Origin: Myxococcales bacterium
Lineage (GTDB): Bacteria > Myxococcota_A > Polyangia > Polyangiales > Polyangiaceae
Direction: 5' to 3'
DNA length: 64,000 nt
Assembly (NCBI GenBank): GCA_016703425.1
Contig: JADJCA010000002.1
Coordinates: 806,001 to 870,000, forward strand
A program made the translations under genes and the position numbers. Below, in pieces: positions 16,173 through 24,944 of this stretch. The notes under the pieces are model-generated. The model saw only the letters and a program-made list of their open reading frames with translations. It ran no database searches and had not been told where the DNA came from. Numbering within the stretch: position 1 is the first letter of the stretch; the number at the start of each line of letters is the position of its first letter.

Positions 16173-17131
16173 GCGGTCGGTCCTCCCGCTGCGTCGGCCA
16201 CGAGCGTCTCGTGCCCTCCGTCTTCGCGAAGCGCAACGACGCCCTCGGCATGCACCGGGTGGCCGTCGTGCCACGTCACGTGTGAACGCGCCGGCAAGGC
16301 GAGGCATCGCGCCGGCGAGAAGCGACGCACCATTGCCGTGACGCGATGCTGCCGGTCGAGACGAAGCCGTTGCTCGGGCGCCGGCAACGCCACCACGCCC
16401 GACGCGAGGCCGAGACCGACGTCGAGCACCTCGCTGGCGCCGGGCCCCTGCGGCGGGTCGTCGTGGAAGAGCACGATGCGGTCGGTGATGGCCATGGCGC
16501 CGCCGGACCACGCGAAGAGCGTCTTGTCGCCGGCGAGTTCGGCGATGCCGAAGAGCGTGAGGCGATTGACGAGCGTCGCGACGTGACCGCCGGCGATGGC
16601 GATGGCCTCGCAGCCAGCCAAGAGCTCCCCGAGCTGCTCGCGTTGTCGCCGCACCGACGGACGGTTCTTGAGATCCCACTCGGCCTCGAAGGCGCGGTGC
16701 ATCTCGGCGCAGCGCGCCAGGTGCCAGTCGTCGAGGGCGCGAACGGCAGCGATCGACGCCGTGGTCTCCTCCTCGAGGACGTGCGGCGGCGCGCGACGCT
16801 GACGAATCACATAATCGGCATCGAGCGCGTGTTCGAGCCTGATGCGGTAGAAGTCCTGGCGCTGCGACAAGCGCTGTTGGCGCTCGCGGTAAGCCGCCGA
16901 CAGCTCCGGATCGCCCGTGAAGACCTCCTCGGCCCGGGCGTGTAAGCGCAGGTTGACCGTTCGTCCCGCGAGGTGCGCCGAGAGCTCTTCGTCTTCTGGC
17001 TCGCGCTCCTGCCAGCCGGCCGTCACCAGCGCGAACTTCCCCGTGATGCCGCGCGCTGCGACGGTCGTGCCGAGCGAGGGGTCGGTGCGTTGCGCCCCTA
17101 GAAGGACGACGGTGCGGGGGCGCGTGGACAT
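16169..17131 (-). CDS. Peptidase S51 / cyanophycinase-like protein
   Basis: 320 aa from ATG 17131. It opens 'RTVVLLGAQRTDPSLG' and carries 'AIAIAGGHVATLVNRLTLFG' and 'LFAWSGGAMAITDRIVLFHD'. The Ser in WSGGAM occupies the position of the S51 nucleophile (usual GWSAGA). S51/class-I glutamine-amidotransferase-like enzymes include dipeptidase E and cyanophycinase. The long middle helical insertion (about residues 85-150) is unlike dipeptidase E. The four-base overlap with the esterase gene implies a joint product pathway, perhaps degradation of a peptide-like storage or secreted compound (inference). Confidence 0.7.
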   Translation of the reverse strand: MSTRPRTVVLLGAQRTDPSLGTTVAARGITGKFALVTAGWQEREPEDEELSAHLAGRTVNLRLHARAEEVFTGDPELSAAYRERQQRLSQRQDFYRIRLEHALDADYVIRQRRAPPHVLEEETTASIAAVRALDDWHLARCAEMHRAFEAEWDLKNRPSVRRQREQLGELLAGCEAIAIAGGHVATLVNRLTLFGIAELAGDKTLFAWSGGAMAITDRIVLFHDDPPQGPGASEVLDVGLGLASGVVALPAPEQRLRLDRQHRVTAMVRRFSPARCLALPARSHVTWHDGHPVHAEGVVALREDGGHETLVADAAGGPTA

Positions 17132-17240
17132 CGGGAAAAAGCCAGCGCGACCGTACCAAAGGACCGCGCGCAAAAGAAGGCTCGCTCGCGCGGGACCGCG
17201 GATTGCGGCGACGGAAGCGAGCGCGAGCTACCATCGCGCC

Positions 17241-17786
17241 GTGGATGCCGCGCGACGGGTTCGCCTCAGCAAGTGGCTGTCGCTCGTGCTCCGCCACAAG
17301 CCGGAGAGCGTCGGAGTCGCGCTCGGGGACGGCGGATGGATTGCCGTGAAGGACCTTTTGGGCGCGCTCTCGGCCCGCGGCGAACGCGTCTCACGCGATG
17401 ATCTTGCGGAGCTTGTGCGCACGAGCGACAAGCAACGTTTCGCCTTCGACGATACCGGTGAACGCATCCGCGCGAATCAGGGCCACTCCGTCGCCATCGA
17501 CCTCGCGCTTCCGGAGGCGACGCCGCCGCCGCGGCTCTTTCACGGGACCCCGCGGCGATTCGTCGACGCGATCCGCAAGGAGGGTCTCATCAAGGGCGAA
17601 CGTCACCACGTGCATCTCTCGCTCGACGAGGCCACGGCGAAAAACGTGGGCCAACGCCGCGGCGTCGCGGTGGTGCTCCACGTTCATGCCGACGCCATGG
17701 CGAAGGAAGGGCACGTGTTTTATCGCAGCGCCAACGGCGTTTGGCTCACGGAGCACGTGCCGTCGCGGTTCATCGTTTTTCCGTAG
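17241..17786 (+). CDS. kptA: RNA 2'-phosphotransferase (Tpt1/KptA family)
   Basis: 181 aa from a GTG start at 17241. Conserved blocks: 'RLSKWLSLVLRHKPESVG', 'WIAVKDLLGALS', 'RIRANQGHS', 'RLFHGTPRRFVDAIRKEGL', 'HVHLSLDEATAKNVGQRRG' and 'VWLTEHVPSRFI'. Tpt1/KptA transfers an internal RNA 2'-phosphate to NAD+, giving ADP-ribose 1'',2''-cyclic phosphate and nicotinamide; some family members ADP-ribosylate RNA or DNA ends. In bacteria its physiological role is unclear. It lies 2.4 kb from three ADP-ribosylglycohydrolase-family genes and an NrtR-like regulator, so an ADP-ribose-related theme is suggested by context, though it is not in their operon. Confidence 0.92.
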   Translation: MDAARRVRLSKWLSLVLRHKPESVGVALGDGGWIAVKDLLGALSARGERVSRDDLAELVRTSDKQRFAFDDTGERIRANQGHSVAIDLALPEATPPPRLFHGTPRRFVDAIRKEGLIKGERHHVHLSLDEATAKNVGQRRGVAVVLHVHADAMAKEGHVFYRSANGVWLTEHVPSRFIVFP

Positions 17787-17796
17787 CGGCGCCGAG

Positions 17797-18363
17797 TCAC
17801 GCGCGAGGTTGCTGGCCATCCCCAAGGAGCGCGACCTCCACAGCGGCCCACGTTCGCAGGTGGTGGACACAGGGCGGGATCACCGCGCGCGGGCCCTGGT
17901 AGCCAAAGAGGATGAGGTTCGGCACCACGCCGCGAAGGTGCTCGAGCACGTCAAGGCGATCGTCGATGAAGTGCGTCAGCTTCAGGTGCTTGGCGTGCGT
18001 CGCCTTGTCGCGGCGCTCGCGGCAGAAGAAGACATTCGCCATGGGGACGCCGGTCTCGGCCTCGAAGCGCCAGTGCGTGAGCCAGCGCCGGGTGAGGGCC
18101 TGGATGCGAGGGCCAGCCTTGGAGACGAGCCAAACGCGGCCTCGCGAGGCCTGGACGATGCGCCGGATGACGGCAAAGGCTCTGTCGTTGGGAGGCGTCA
18201 GCATGGCCCCCTCGTCGCTCGCGCTGAGGAAGGAGGTGTCGGCGCGCCCGCCTTCGTCGGACGCCGCCATGATGACGCGACCGATGTCGATGCCCACGTG
18301 GGCTTGTTCGAGGGGCACGGTGGAGCGCCAGGGCGCGGAAACCTGTGTGAGTTCGTTTTTCAT
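17797..18363 (-). CDS. HAD-like hydrolase
   Basis: 188 aa. HAD-type landmarks: motif I 'HVGIDIGRVIMAA' (first Asp present, second Asp replaced by Gly), motif II Ser/Lys in 'VWLVSKAG' and motif IV 'HFIDDRLDVLEHL'. Loss of the second Asp (the general acid/base in phosphatases) means it may be a non-phosphatase HAD or a ligand-binding relative. It converges on KptA with 10 bp between stops. No signal peptide. Function not assignable beyond the fold. Confidence 0.65.
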   Translation of the reverse strand: MKNELTQVSAPWRSTVPLEQAHVGIDIGRVIMAASDEGGRADTSFLSASDEGAMLTPPNDRAFAVIRRIVQASRGRVWLVSKAGPRIQALTRRWLTHWRFEAETGVPMANVFFCRERRDKATHAKHLKLTHFIDDRLDVLEHLRGVVPNLILFGYQGPRAVIPPCVHHLRTWAAVEVALLGDGQQPRA

Positions 18364-18446
18364 GATGCCGTTCAGCTTGGCGTCCGCCGCTCATAACGGC
18401 CACTTGTCACTTTTTCTAGTTCATAGTCTTTTGTTATAGTCATCCG

Positions 18447-19304
18447 ATGTTGCGTAGCGAGTGGCTCAGCTCCTTTGCCCGCTTCGCCGAGGACCTCAAC
18501 TTCACGCGAGCGGCCAAGCGCCTCCACATCTCGCAGCCGGCGTTGCATGTGCAGATTCGGCGGCTCGCCGAGGCCGTGGGCGTACCGCTCTACGTCCGCG
18601 CGGGTCGGTCGCTCGCGTTGACGCGTGAGGGCGAGGCGCTCCTGGCCCATGCGCGCGAGGCGGCCGCGCGGGACAGCGACGTCCGCGCGCGCCTCTCCGG
18701 CGAGCGGTCGGGCCCCGTCGTGCTTTCCGCCGGCGAGGGCGCCTACCGCTACCTCCTCGGGCCTGCCCTCCGGGCCTACCTGCGCGGCGGCCACGCGCCA
18801 CTCTCTCTGCTCACGCGCGATCGCGAGGGCACGGCACACGCGGTCGCCTCCGGTGAAGCCGATTTGGGCGTCGCGTCCTTCGACCGCGTTCCCGAGGGCC
18901 TCGTCGCGACACCGCTCGCAGCGGTGGGACCGATGCTCGTGATGCCGCGCGCGCATCGCTTGTCGAAGAAGCGCGTCGTACACCTCGCGGAGCTCGCCGA
19001 CCTCGCTCTCATCGTGCCGCCGGCCGGTCGCCCCCATCGCACCGCGCTCGCCGCGGCGCTCGCGGCGGCAGGTGTGCCTTGGCGCGTCGCCGTGGAGGCC
19101 TCCGGTTGGGACCTGATGCTTCACTTCGCCGCCATGGGCCTCGGGCTCACCGTGGTGAACGACTTCTGCCAGCTCCCGCGCGGCCTCGTCGGTCGTCCTC
19201 TCGAGGGACTCTTGCCCGTTCGCTACGTGCTCCTGTCGCGGGCCGGTGCGCCGCGGCCAGCAGCCACGCTCCTCCGTCAGGCCATCACCCTCGCCATGCG
19301 TTGA
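18447..19304 (+). CDS. LysR-family transcriptional regulator
   Basis: 285 aa. The N-terminal winged HTH spans residues about 1-62 ('FAEDLNFTRAAKRLHISQPALH'), followed by the periplasmic-binding-protein-like effector domain. The 83-bp divergent gap to the HAD-like gene is AT-rich for this genome and contains a direct repeat ATAGTC at 18423-18428 and 18436-18441 (13-bp period), a possible autoregulatory site. The target is unknown: candidates are itself and the divergent HAD-like gene. Confidence 0.88.
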   Translation: MLRSEWLSSFARFAEDLNFTRAAKRLHISQPALHVQIRRLAEAVGVPLYVRAGRSLALTREGEALLAHAREAAARDSDVRARLSGERSGPVVLSAGEGAYRYLLGPALRAYLRGGHAPLSLLTRDREGTAHAVASGEADLGVASFDRVPEGLVATPLAAVGPMLVMPRAHRLSKKRVVHLAELADLALIVPPAGRPHRTALAAALAAAGVPWRVAVEASGWDLMLHFAAMGLGLTVVNDFCQLPRGLVGRPLEGLLPVRYVLLSRAGAPRPAATLLRQAITLAMR

Positions 19305-19319
19305 CGGCGCGCGCGGTGC

Positions 19320-19781
19320 TCAGCGCTTCGCGATGCGAAGGAGCGCGGCGCCCGACTCGGCGCTGCGCGGCAAAGGCTCGGCCATGTCCGCGAGCGTCAG
19401 GCCCATCAAAGCGCGCCGAACGGTCTCGTTGATGCGCCGCCAGTGACCGCGCACGGGGCAGCCGCGCGAGATGCTGCACGTGTGAGAGCTCTTGCCGCTG
19501 CACTCCGTGAGGCACACGGGCCCATCCATGAGCTCGACGATCTCCAAGAGCGAAATGCTCTTGGCCGGGCGACCAAGGCTGTAGCCGCCGAGCTTGCCGC
19601 GGTGCGAGGAGAGGAGGCCGCCCTTGGTCATCGTCTTGAGGACTTTGGCGACGGTGGCCGACGGGAGCGCCGTCGCCTCGGTCAGCTCGCTGGCCGACCA
19701 CGATGGGCGGCGGTCCCGCGCCATGGTGGCGAGCAAGACGATGCCGTAGTCGGTGAGCTTGGCGATTCGGAGCAACGCCAT
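19320..19781 (-). CDS. Rrf2-family (SufR-like) Fe-S regulator
   Basis: 153 aa. Opens 'LRIAKLTDYGIVLLATMA', the N-terminus typical of Rrf2 regulators of SUF Fe-S cluster assembly, with the HTH at about residues 28-55 ('SASELTEATALPSATVAKVL'). Three Cys in the cluster loop ('LTECSGKSSHTCSISRGCPV') match the [2Fe-2S] ligand pattern of IscR/SufR. Unusually, no suf or isc genes are within the window. It may control a distant suf operon or serve as an iron/redox sensor. The start is the ATG at 19781. Confidence 0.88.
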   Translation of the reverse strand: MALLRIAKLTDYGIVLLATMARDRRPSWSASELTEATALPSATVAKVLKTMTKGGLLSSHRGKLGGYSLGRPAKSISLLEIVELMDGPVCLTECSGKSSHTCSISRGCPVRGHWRRINETVRRALMGLTLADMAEPLPRSAESGAALLRIAKR

Positions 19782-19811
19782 TGCACACTACCGCAAGCAC
19801 GCGCCGTGCGC

Positions 19812-19853
19812 ACAAAAGGCGGAAGGGAGCCGCTCCGCGAAGAGCGACTCCCT
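19812..19853 (-). terminator. Rho-independent terminator for the large lipoprotein gene
   Basis: A 12-bp stem with one mismatch, AGGGAGCCGCTC (19824-19835) against GAGCGACTCCCT (19842-19853), loop of 6. On the minus strand it is followed by a CCTTTTG run. It lies 39 bp past the stop at 19892. Confidence 0.7.
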
Positions 19854-19891
19854 CAGCCATTCCTTGGGGTGAGCCGGTCAGCCCCTACCGC

Positions 19892-22285
19892 TCAGTCGTT
19901 ACGAACCGTGAGCGTCCACTGGTTGAAGTGGGCGCCGCCGCGCTGGCAAGCGGGGCAGAGCGAATCGACGTCAGCGCCTTCTGACTTGGCGCCCTGGTCG
20001 GCGAGCGTGAGGGCCACGAGGCCGGTCTTGGAGACCTTGGGGATCTCGCGAGAGACTTCCTGTTCGCCCTTCACTTCCCACCCGGAGCCGTCAGCCTTCT
20101 GCTCCGCCACGATGCACTTCATCTTGGTTTCGCTGGTGAAGGTGCAGGCCTTGGAGAGGTCGAAGGTGTATTGAGAGTCGACGATCTTGCCTTCGGCTTT
20201 CGCCCAACCTTGCGCGACTTCCTCGGTCTTCTTGAGGTCGAGGACGATGGCTTGCTTGGGGGCGCAAGAGGAGCGACGACCCGCGGCGGCCGCCTCGGCG
20301 TAGCCCTTCGTGCAGAACTTGTCGTACTCCTTGACCGGCAGCTTCTTCACGTCTTCCGGGAGCGAGGCGTTCATCGCCGGCGTGTGGAAGAGCACGAGGA
20401 GGTCGCTGGCCTCGGTGGCCGTGGCGCGGACGCTGATCTTGGTGCCCTTGCCGAAGCTGCGGGGCTCGTTGGTGCCGTCGCGATCCTTGCCGCGGCTGAA
20501 GGGGCTCGCGTCGAAGCGGCGGTGCGTACGCTCGGCGCCGTTGGCGACGGCGTAGTGCGGGTACGTGCTCGTGTCGGCGCCGCCCTCGGTGAACTCCTTG
20601 ATGCGACCGCCGGTGCCGAGGCATGCGCTCGCTTGGTTGCCGTTCGCCGACGCGAGCAGCTCGCAGTTGAGCACCGTGCCGACGTAAACGAGGTCGACCT
20701 CGGCCTTGGGCGCCACCATGCCGGGCATCGCCAGCATGCGCGGATCGAAGGCCCACTGACGGTGGTCGGCCTCGTCGGCCCAGATGCGCGGACCGACGAA
20801 GCGGTTTGAGACCGTCGCGAGCTCGACCTGACGAAGCACCTGCATCGGCGTCTTGCCGCTCGGGTCAATGCGCTCTTCGGTGACTTGCGTCGCGATCTCC
20901 GCGTTGCGCTGGAGCCACGCCTGCGTGTCGGTGGCGGTGAGGCCGTAGGCGTCGGCCCAAGCCTTCACGCGAGCGGGTGTGGCAACCTTGCTGACGTCGA
21001 TGTGTTGCTGAGCCTTCTCGGTGCGCTCAGCGTCGCTCCACGCGAGGCTCTGGAGGCCGCCCAAGACGCCTTCCTGCGTCTTCGGGTTGTTGGCGATGGC
21101 GCGGCGCGAGGGCTGGCCTTCCGGCGCGACGGCGGGGAGCGCCGCGTAGGTGTTGTCGATCCAGGCGTTGGTCAGGTCGCTCGTCGTGTACGGGTCGAAG
21201 ACGAGCCGCTCACGACCGGCGTAGGCGGGCGAGAGACCTTGCGTCGACGCAGGCGCGAGGACGTCGGCCTTGAGCCCGGGCTCCTCGATTTCAGCGCGGC
21301 TATAGCCCTCGGCGCGGAGCATGTTCGGCTTGATGGGGAAGTTCACGCCAAGGTTGAGGTTCGTGAACGCGAGGCCTGAGCAGTAGACCTTCGCGATCTC
21401 CTCGCCGCGGAGCGCCGGCTCCTTGAACTTCTTGACGAGGTCGTCGTAGCTCTGGAGCGTCAGCGTGAAGAAGTCCGCGAAGGGTGAGCGGTCGTCGGTG
21501 ATGAAGGCCCAGTTGCGCGAGTTGAGGCCGTAGGCCTTCGACTGCTCCGCGCTCATGCCCTTCGGCTTGAAGCGGAAGATGTGGAACGGCATCTGGCGGT
21601 CCGGCGCGTGGTTGAACTGGGGGCCGTAGCTGTTCGGGTTGTCGACGTGGTGGACGAACTCGCGGCCGTCAGCCTTCTTGTAGTCGTAGAACATCGCCAC
21701 GTGGCTCGCGCGGCGATCCATCTGCCCCTTGGTGTCACGCGTCTCGGGGTGGAAGTAGACCTGAACGTCGCCGTTCTGCATCCAAGCTCGGATGTGCGCC
21801 TGATCGGTCGGGTCCGTGTCGCGCAACATCGGGATGATGTTGAGGCGAGCGCCCTTCACGGAGGCGATGCCACCCTTGACCTTGAGGCCCAGCGCCTCCT
21901 GCTCCGGCGTCGTGTCAGGCGAACCCTCCATCTTGAGGATCGGTGCCCACGAGTCGGCGGGCACGGGCGTGTGATCTTCGTTGTAGTGAAACACCTGATC
22001 GAAGACCGGCGGGATCTTCGCGCAGGACGCCTCGGGCTGCCCGTTCGCGTCGACCTTGCAGAGGCCTCCCTCCTCCGGTGCGAGACCGAAGAAGTACTTG
22101 GAGGTCGAGCCGTAGAGCTCCTTGACCTTCTTCAAGTTGACGACCCACTGACCTTGCTTGCTGGTCGTGAGCGCTCCCTCATCCTCGACTTGCTCTTCGT
22201 CGGTGGGCTCGGAGGAGCAGCCAGGCGCGAAGGCAGCGGTGAGACCGAGAACCCAAAGAGCAGCCACGTTGCGGAAGATGTTCAT
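19892..22285 (-). CDS. Large surface lipoprotein of unknown function
   Basis: 797 aa. The signal peptide has lipobox 'AAFAPGC' with Cys about residue 23, followed by an acidic linker (PTDEEQVEDEG). Residues about 130-230 contain 'ARLNIIPML', 'DVQVYFHPETRD', 'SHVAMFYDY' and 'EFVHHVDNP', with His and Asp/Asn residues spaced somewhat like an NlpC/P60 or YiiX papain-fold domain, though I cannot confirm a catalytic Cys. The C-terminal 250 residues are strand-rich with Cys pairs and end 'CPACQRGGAHFNQWTL'. It is monocistronic with its own terminator. Probably displayed on the outer membrane. No family recognised. Confidence 0.75.
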   Translation of the reverse strand: MNIFRNVAALWVLGLTAAFAPGCSSEPTDEEQVEDEGALTTSKQGQWVVNLKKVKELYGSTSKYFFGLAPEEGGLCKVDANGQPEASCAKIPPVFDQVFHYNEDHTPVPADSWAPILKMEGSPDTTPEQEALGLKVKGGIASVKGARLNIIPMLRDTDPTDQAHIRAWMQNGDVQVYFHPETRDTKGQMDRRASHVAMFYDYKKADGREFVHHVDNPNSYGPQFNHAPDRQMPFHIFRFKPKGMSAEQSKAYGLNSRNWAFITDDRSPFADFFTLTLQSYDDLVKKFKEPALRGEEIAKVYCSGLAFTNLNLGVNFPIKPNMLRAEGYSRAEIEEPGLKADVLAPASTQGLSPAYAGRERLVFDPYTTSDLTNAWIDNTYAALPAVAPEGQPSRRAIANNPKTQEGVLGGLQSLAWSDAERTEKAQQHIDVSKVATPARVKAWADAYGLTATDTQAWLQRNAEIATQVTEERIDPSGKTPMQVLRQVELATVSNRFVGPRIWADEADHRQWAFDPRMLAMPGMVAPKAEVDLVYVGTVLNCELLASANGNQASACLGTGGRIKEFTEGGADTSTYPHYAVANGAERTHRRFDASPFSRGKDRDGTNEPRSFGKGTKISVRATATEASDLLVLFHTPAMNASLPEDVKKLPVKEYDKFCTKGYAEAAAAGRRSSCAPKQAIVLDLKKTEEVAQGWAKAEGKIVDSQYTFDLSKACTFTSETKMKCIVAEQKADGSGWEVKGEQEVSREIPKVSKTGLVALTLADQGAKSEGADVDSLCPACQRGGAHFNQWTLTVRND

Positions 22286-22498
22286 GTCGACCTCTGCGGA
22301 GTTGAGGAGGCTCCCATGTGGGAGCGTTGGACACGTTGAAGCAGGAGTCGGGCCAACGCGTTTCGGGCCTCCAACCGGTGAATTTGCGCCTTTGCGCGCG
22401 GGTGAGCCGCCGTCATGGACGGTGGCCGATCCGCCTCCGTCGCCCTCCGCCACGCGAGACCGGGTGACCCCAGACTCGCTTAAGCTGAGGCCCCGCTC

Positions 22499-23941
22499 AT
22501 GGCTTCGTCGACGCTCTTTTCGGCACTGGCGCTCCTCGAGGTGGCGTACGTCGTGGCGCTCGGCGCTTGGATCCTCCTCGAGAAGCGGAGCCCTGTCGCC
22601 ACGCTCGCGTGGCTGCTTGCGCTCGTGGCGCTGCCGGGCGTGGGTTTCGTCGTCTACTTCTTCTTGGGACCGCGGCGGCTTCGGAGGCGACGCTTGAAGC
22701 GTCTGCGTGCGTCGCAGGCCGCCCTCAAGCCCGATGCACGCCCCGCGCTTTCGCCCTCCGACGGCGTCGCTCGCGACGTCGTCCGCGTGGCGCAGCGAGC
22801 CGGCGGCGCGCGCCTGTCGGTCGCGGAGAGCGTGGCGATCTTCACCGACGGAGCGGCGACCTTCGACGCGATCGTGACGGCCATCGGGCAGGCCCGCGAT
22901 CACGTCCACGTCCTCTATTACATCTTCGAGAATGACAGCACCGGCGCGCGCGTTCGCGACGCGCTCGTCGAGCGCGCCCGAGCGGGAGTCCACGTGCGCG
23001 TACTCGTCGACGGGGTTGGCTCCGTGGGCGCGACGCTGACGAAGCGCTTCATGAAGCCGCTCACCGACGCGGGAGCCAAGGTCGCCGTGTTCAATCGGCC
23101 GCGCCTCTTTGGTCTGGGCGGGCGCGTGCTCAACTTCCGAAACCATCGCAAGATCGTCATCGTGGATGGCAACGTTGGTTTCACCGGAGGCGTCAACGTT
23201 ACCGACGACGAGAACGGTGCCGTGAACAAGCACCCGTGGCGCGACACGCACGTGCGCCTCACGGGCCCCTGCGTGACGTGGCTTCAGGTCGTGTTCCTGG
23301 AAGACTGGTGTTACGCGACGGGCGGCTCACCGAGCCACGACGCTCGCCCGGCCTTCTTTCCTCATGACGACGCGACGCTCGCCTCGACGGCGGGGCCGCT
23401 CGTGCAGATCCTCGAGTCGGGGCCCGACCGCGACCACCAGGTGATCCGAACCGCAACCTTTGCGGCCATCAACGGCGCCGCGTCCCGCATCCTCTTGACG
23501 TCGGCCTACTTCGTCCCCGACGAACCGATGTTGCTCGCCCTCAAGGCCGCCGCCATGCGAGGCGTCGACGTTCGCGTGCTAGTGCCCGCCGAGAGCGACT
23601 CGCGCGTCGCGGCGGCGGCGGCGCGCTCCTACTACGACGAGCTCCTTCGAGCCGGCGTCCTGCTCTACGAATACGGGCCGCCGATGCTCCACGCGAAGAC
23701 CCTCGTGGTCGACGACGCCCTCGCCTTCGTGGGCACGGCGAACCTCGACAACCGGAGCTTCCGGCTCAACTTCGAGGTGACGGCGCTCATCCTCGATGCG
23801 GCGACGAACGAGGCGCTGAGCGCCGCCTTCCAGAACGATCTGAGCCATTCGCGCGCCATCACCAAGGACGCACGGGCTCGCCTTCGTTTGACCGAGCGAC
23901 TGGCCGAAGCGTTGGCGCGGCTGCTCTCGCCGGTGCTCTGA
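22499..23941 (+). CDS. cls: Cardiolipin synthase (phospholipase D family)
   Basis: 480 aa. Two N-terminal TM helices (about 5-25 and 35-55) precede two PLD domains, each with an HKD motif: 'NHRKIVIVDGNVGFTGG' and 'MLHAKTLVVDDALAFVG'. Cardiolipin synthases of this type condense two phosphatidylglycerols at the inner membrane. Length and helix number are normal. It stands alone, with a 213-bp gap upstream and a 3-bp gap to the convergent small gene downstream. Confidence 0.93.
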   Translation: MASSTLFSALALLEVAYVVALGAWILLEKRSPVATLAWLLALVALPGVGFVVYFFLGPRRLRRRRLKRLRASQAALKPDARPALSPSDGVARDVVRVAQRAGGARLSVAESVAIFTDGAATFDAIVTAIGQARDHVHVLYYIFENDSTGARVRDALVERARAGVHVRVLVDGVGSVGATLTKRFMKPLTDAGAKVAVFNRPRLFGLGGRVLNFRNHRKIVIVDGNVGFTGGVNVTDDENGAVNKHPWRDTHVRLTGPCVTWLQVVFLEDWCYATGGSPSHDARPAFFPHDDATLASTAGPLVQILESGPDRDHQVIRTATFAAINGAASRILLTSAYFVPDEPMLLALKAAAMRGVDVRVLVPAESDSRVAAAAARSYYDELLRAGVLLYEYGPPMLHAKTLVVDDALAFVGTANLDNRSFRLNFEVTALILDAATNEALSAAFQNDLSHSRAITKDARARLRLTERLAEALARLLSPVL

Positions 23942-23944
23942 CGG

Positions 23945-24211
23945 TCAGCCGAGGAGGCCGCCGACGACGTCGCGGAGCTTCGCGCAGCACGACTCGTAGC
24001 GGAGGTCGGCCTTGCCGCCGCGCGCGACGTGAATGCGCACGTCGGTGGGGCCCTGCCCGTGCTCAGGGCACTTCGCCGTGGCGAGCTTGGTCCCGACCTC
24101 GTTGCCCATTTGCGCGAGCGCCTGCCCGACGGCCTTGTCTTGCACGGCGGCGGCGGCGACGGCCCGGCCTTGAACGTCGATGGTCACGCGAACGTCGAGC
24201 TTGTTTGCCAT
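23945..24211 (-). CDS. Conserved small protein of unknown function
   Basis: 88 aa beginning MANKLDVRVTIDVQGRA. It alternates a beta strand, a helix ('AVGQALAQMGNEVGTKLAT') and another strand ('TDVRIHVARGGKADLRYESCC'). Three Cys (AKCPEH, ESCCAKL) may bind a metal or form a disulphide. No signal peptide. No family recognised. It is divergent from the lipoprotein at 24266 with 54 bp between starts. Confidence 0.6.
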   Translation of the reverse strand: MANKLDVRVTIDVQGRAVAAAAVQDKAVGQALAQMGNEVGTKLATAKCPEHGQGPTDVRIHVARGGKADLRYESCCAKLRDVVGGLLG

Positions 24212-24265
24212 CTTTAAAGTATCGCCCGCTTGACGGCGCGAAATCCATGCTGTCACGATTGGCAA

Positions 24266-24910
24266 ATGGTCCGCGGCGATCTCCGGTTTTCGAGGCGCGT
24301 CCTGGGCCTTGCGGTCGCCGCCACGGCGAGCCTGCCGGCCCTGTCGTGCAACACGTCGGGCCTGAAGAGCGTCTACATGGCCCCCGACGAAGGCGGGACC
24401 ATCGACCGGCTCCAATTCATCGCGGGCACGGCCGTCTATTGCATCGCCGACGTGGCCATCGGCGATCCGAAGGCGACGCTCAAGATCAGCATGCAGCCGG
24501 TCATCTTGAACGGCGCGCCGACGCGCCTGCCGCCGCTCGTCATTGGCGAGCGAATCCCCGGCCGCTTCAGCGGCAAGGTCGCCACGGAGTTTCCGAAGAT
24601 CTCGATTCAAGCGATCCCCGACCCGCGCGATCCGCAAGCGTTCACGACGACGCAGGCGACGCAGGCACCGGGGCGCTATCGCTGCATCGTGGAGCTCGAC
24701 GATGAGCTCGACTTTACCGACTTCGAGATCCTGCCGGGCTCGGCGCCGACCAACGACGCCAACGCACCAGCGCCGGGCGAGTGCAAAAACGAGACGGTCG
24801 CCAAGTGCCCGCTCTCGGGTGGCGGCGCGGGCACGGTGCGTTGCTGCACGGCGCAAGGCGCCTGCGGCACGGGGCCGCAGGGCACGGGCTTCTGCTACCC
24901 GTCGCTGTAG
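24266..24910 (+). CDS. Lipoprotein with Cys-rich C-terminus
   Basis: 214 aa. An N-terminal Arg-Arg signal (FSRRVLGLAVAATASLPALSC) ends in a lipobox-like LSC. The mature domain is strand-rich, including 'TLKISMQPVILNGAP' and 'YRCIVELDDELDFTDFEI'. The last 45 residues hold seven Cys ('ECKNETVAKCPLSG', 'VRCCTAQGACG', 'GFCYPSL'), probably disulphide-bonded. The upstream ATG at 24230 would hide the signal peptide, so 24266 is preferred. Function unknown. Confidence 0.72.
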   Translation: MVRGDLRFSRRVLGLAVAATASLPALSCNTSGLKSVYMAPDEGGTIDRLQFIAGTAVYCIADVAIGDPKATLKISMQPVILNGAPTRLPPLVIGERIPGRFSGKVATEFPKISIQAIPDPRDPQAFTTTQATQAPGRYRCIVELDDELDFTDFEILPGSAPTNDANAPAPGECKNETVAKCPLSGGGAGTVRCCTAQGACGTGPQGTGFCYPSL

Positions 24911-24944
24911 CGGCGACTTTCAGCGCGGCTCGGCGGCGGCCTCG

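Noticed and set aside
10939..17786. A DarTG-type ADP-ribosylation toxin-antitoxin system
   Set aside because: No DarT-like or other ADP-ribosyltransferase toxin is present; KptA is a housekeeping-type RNA phosphotransferase.
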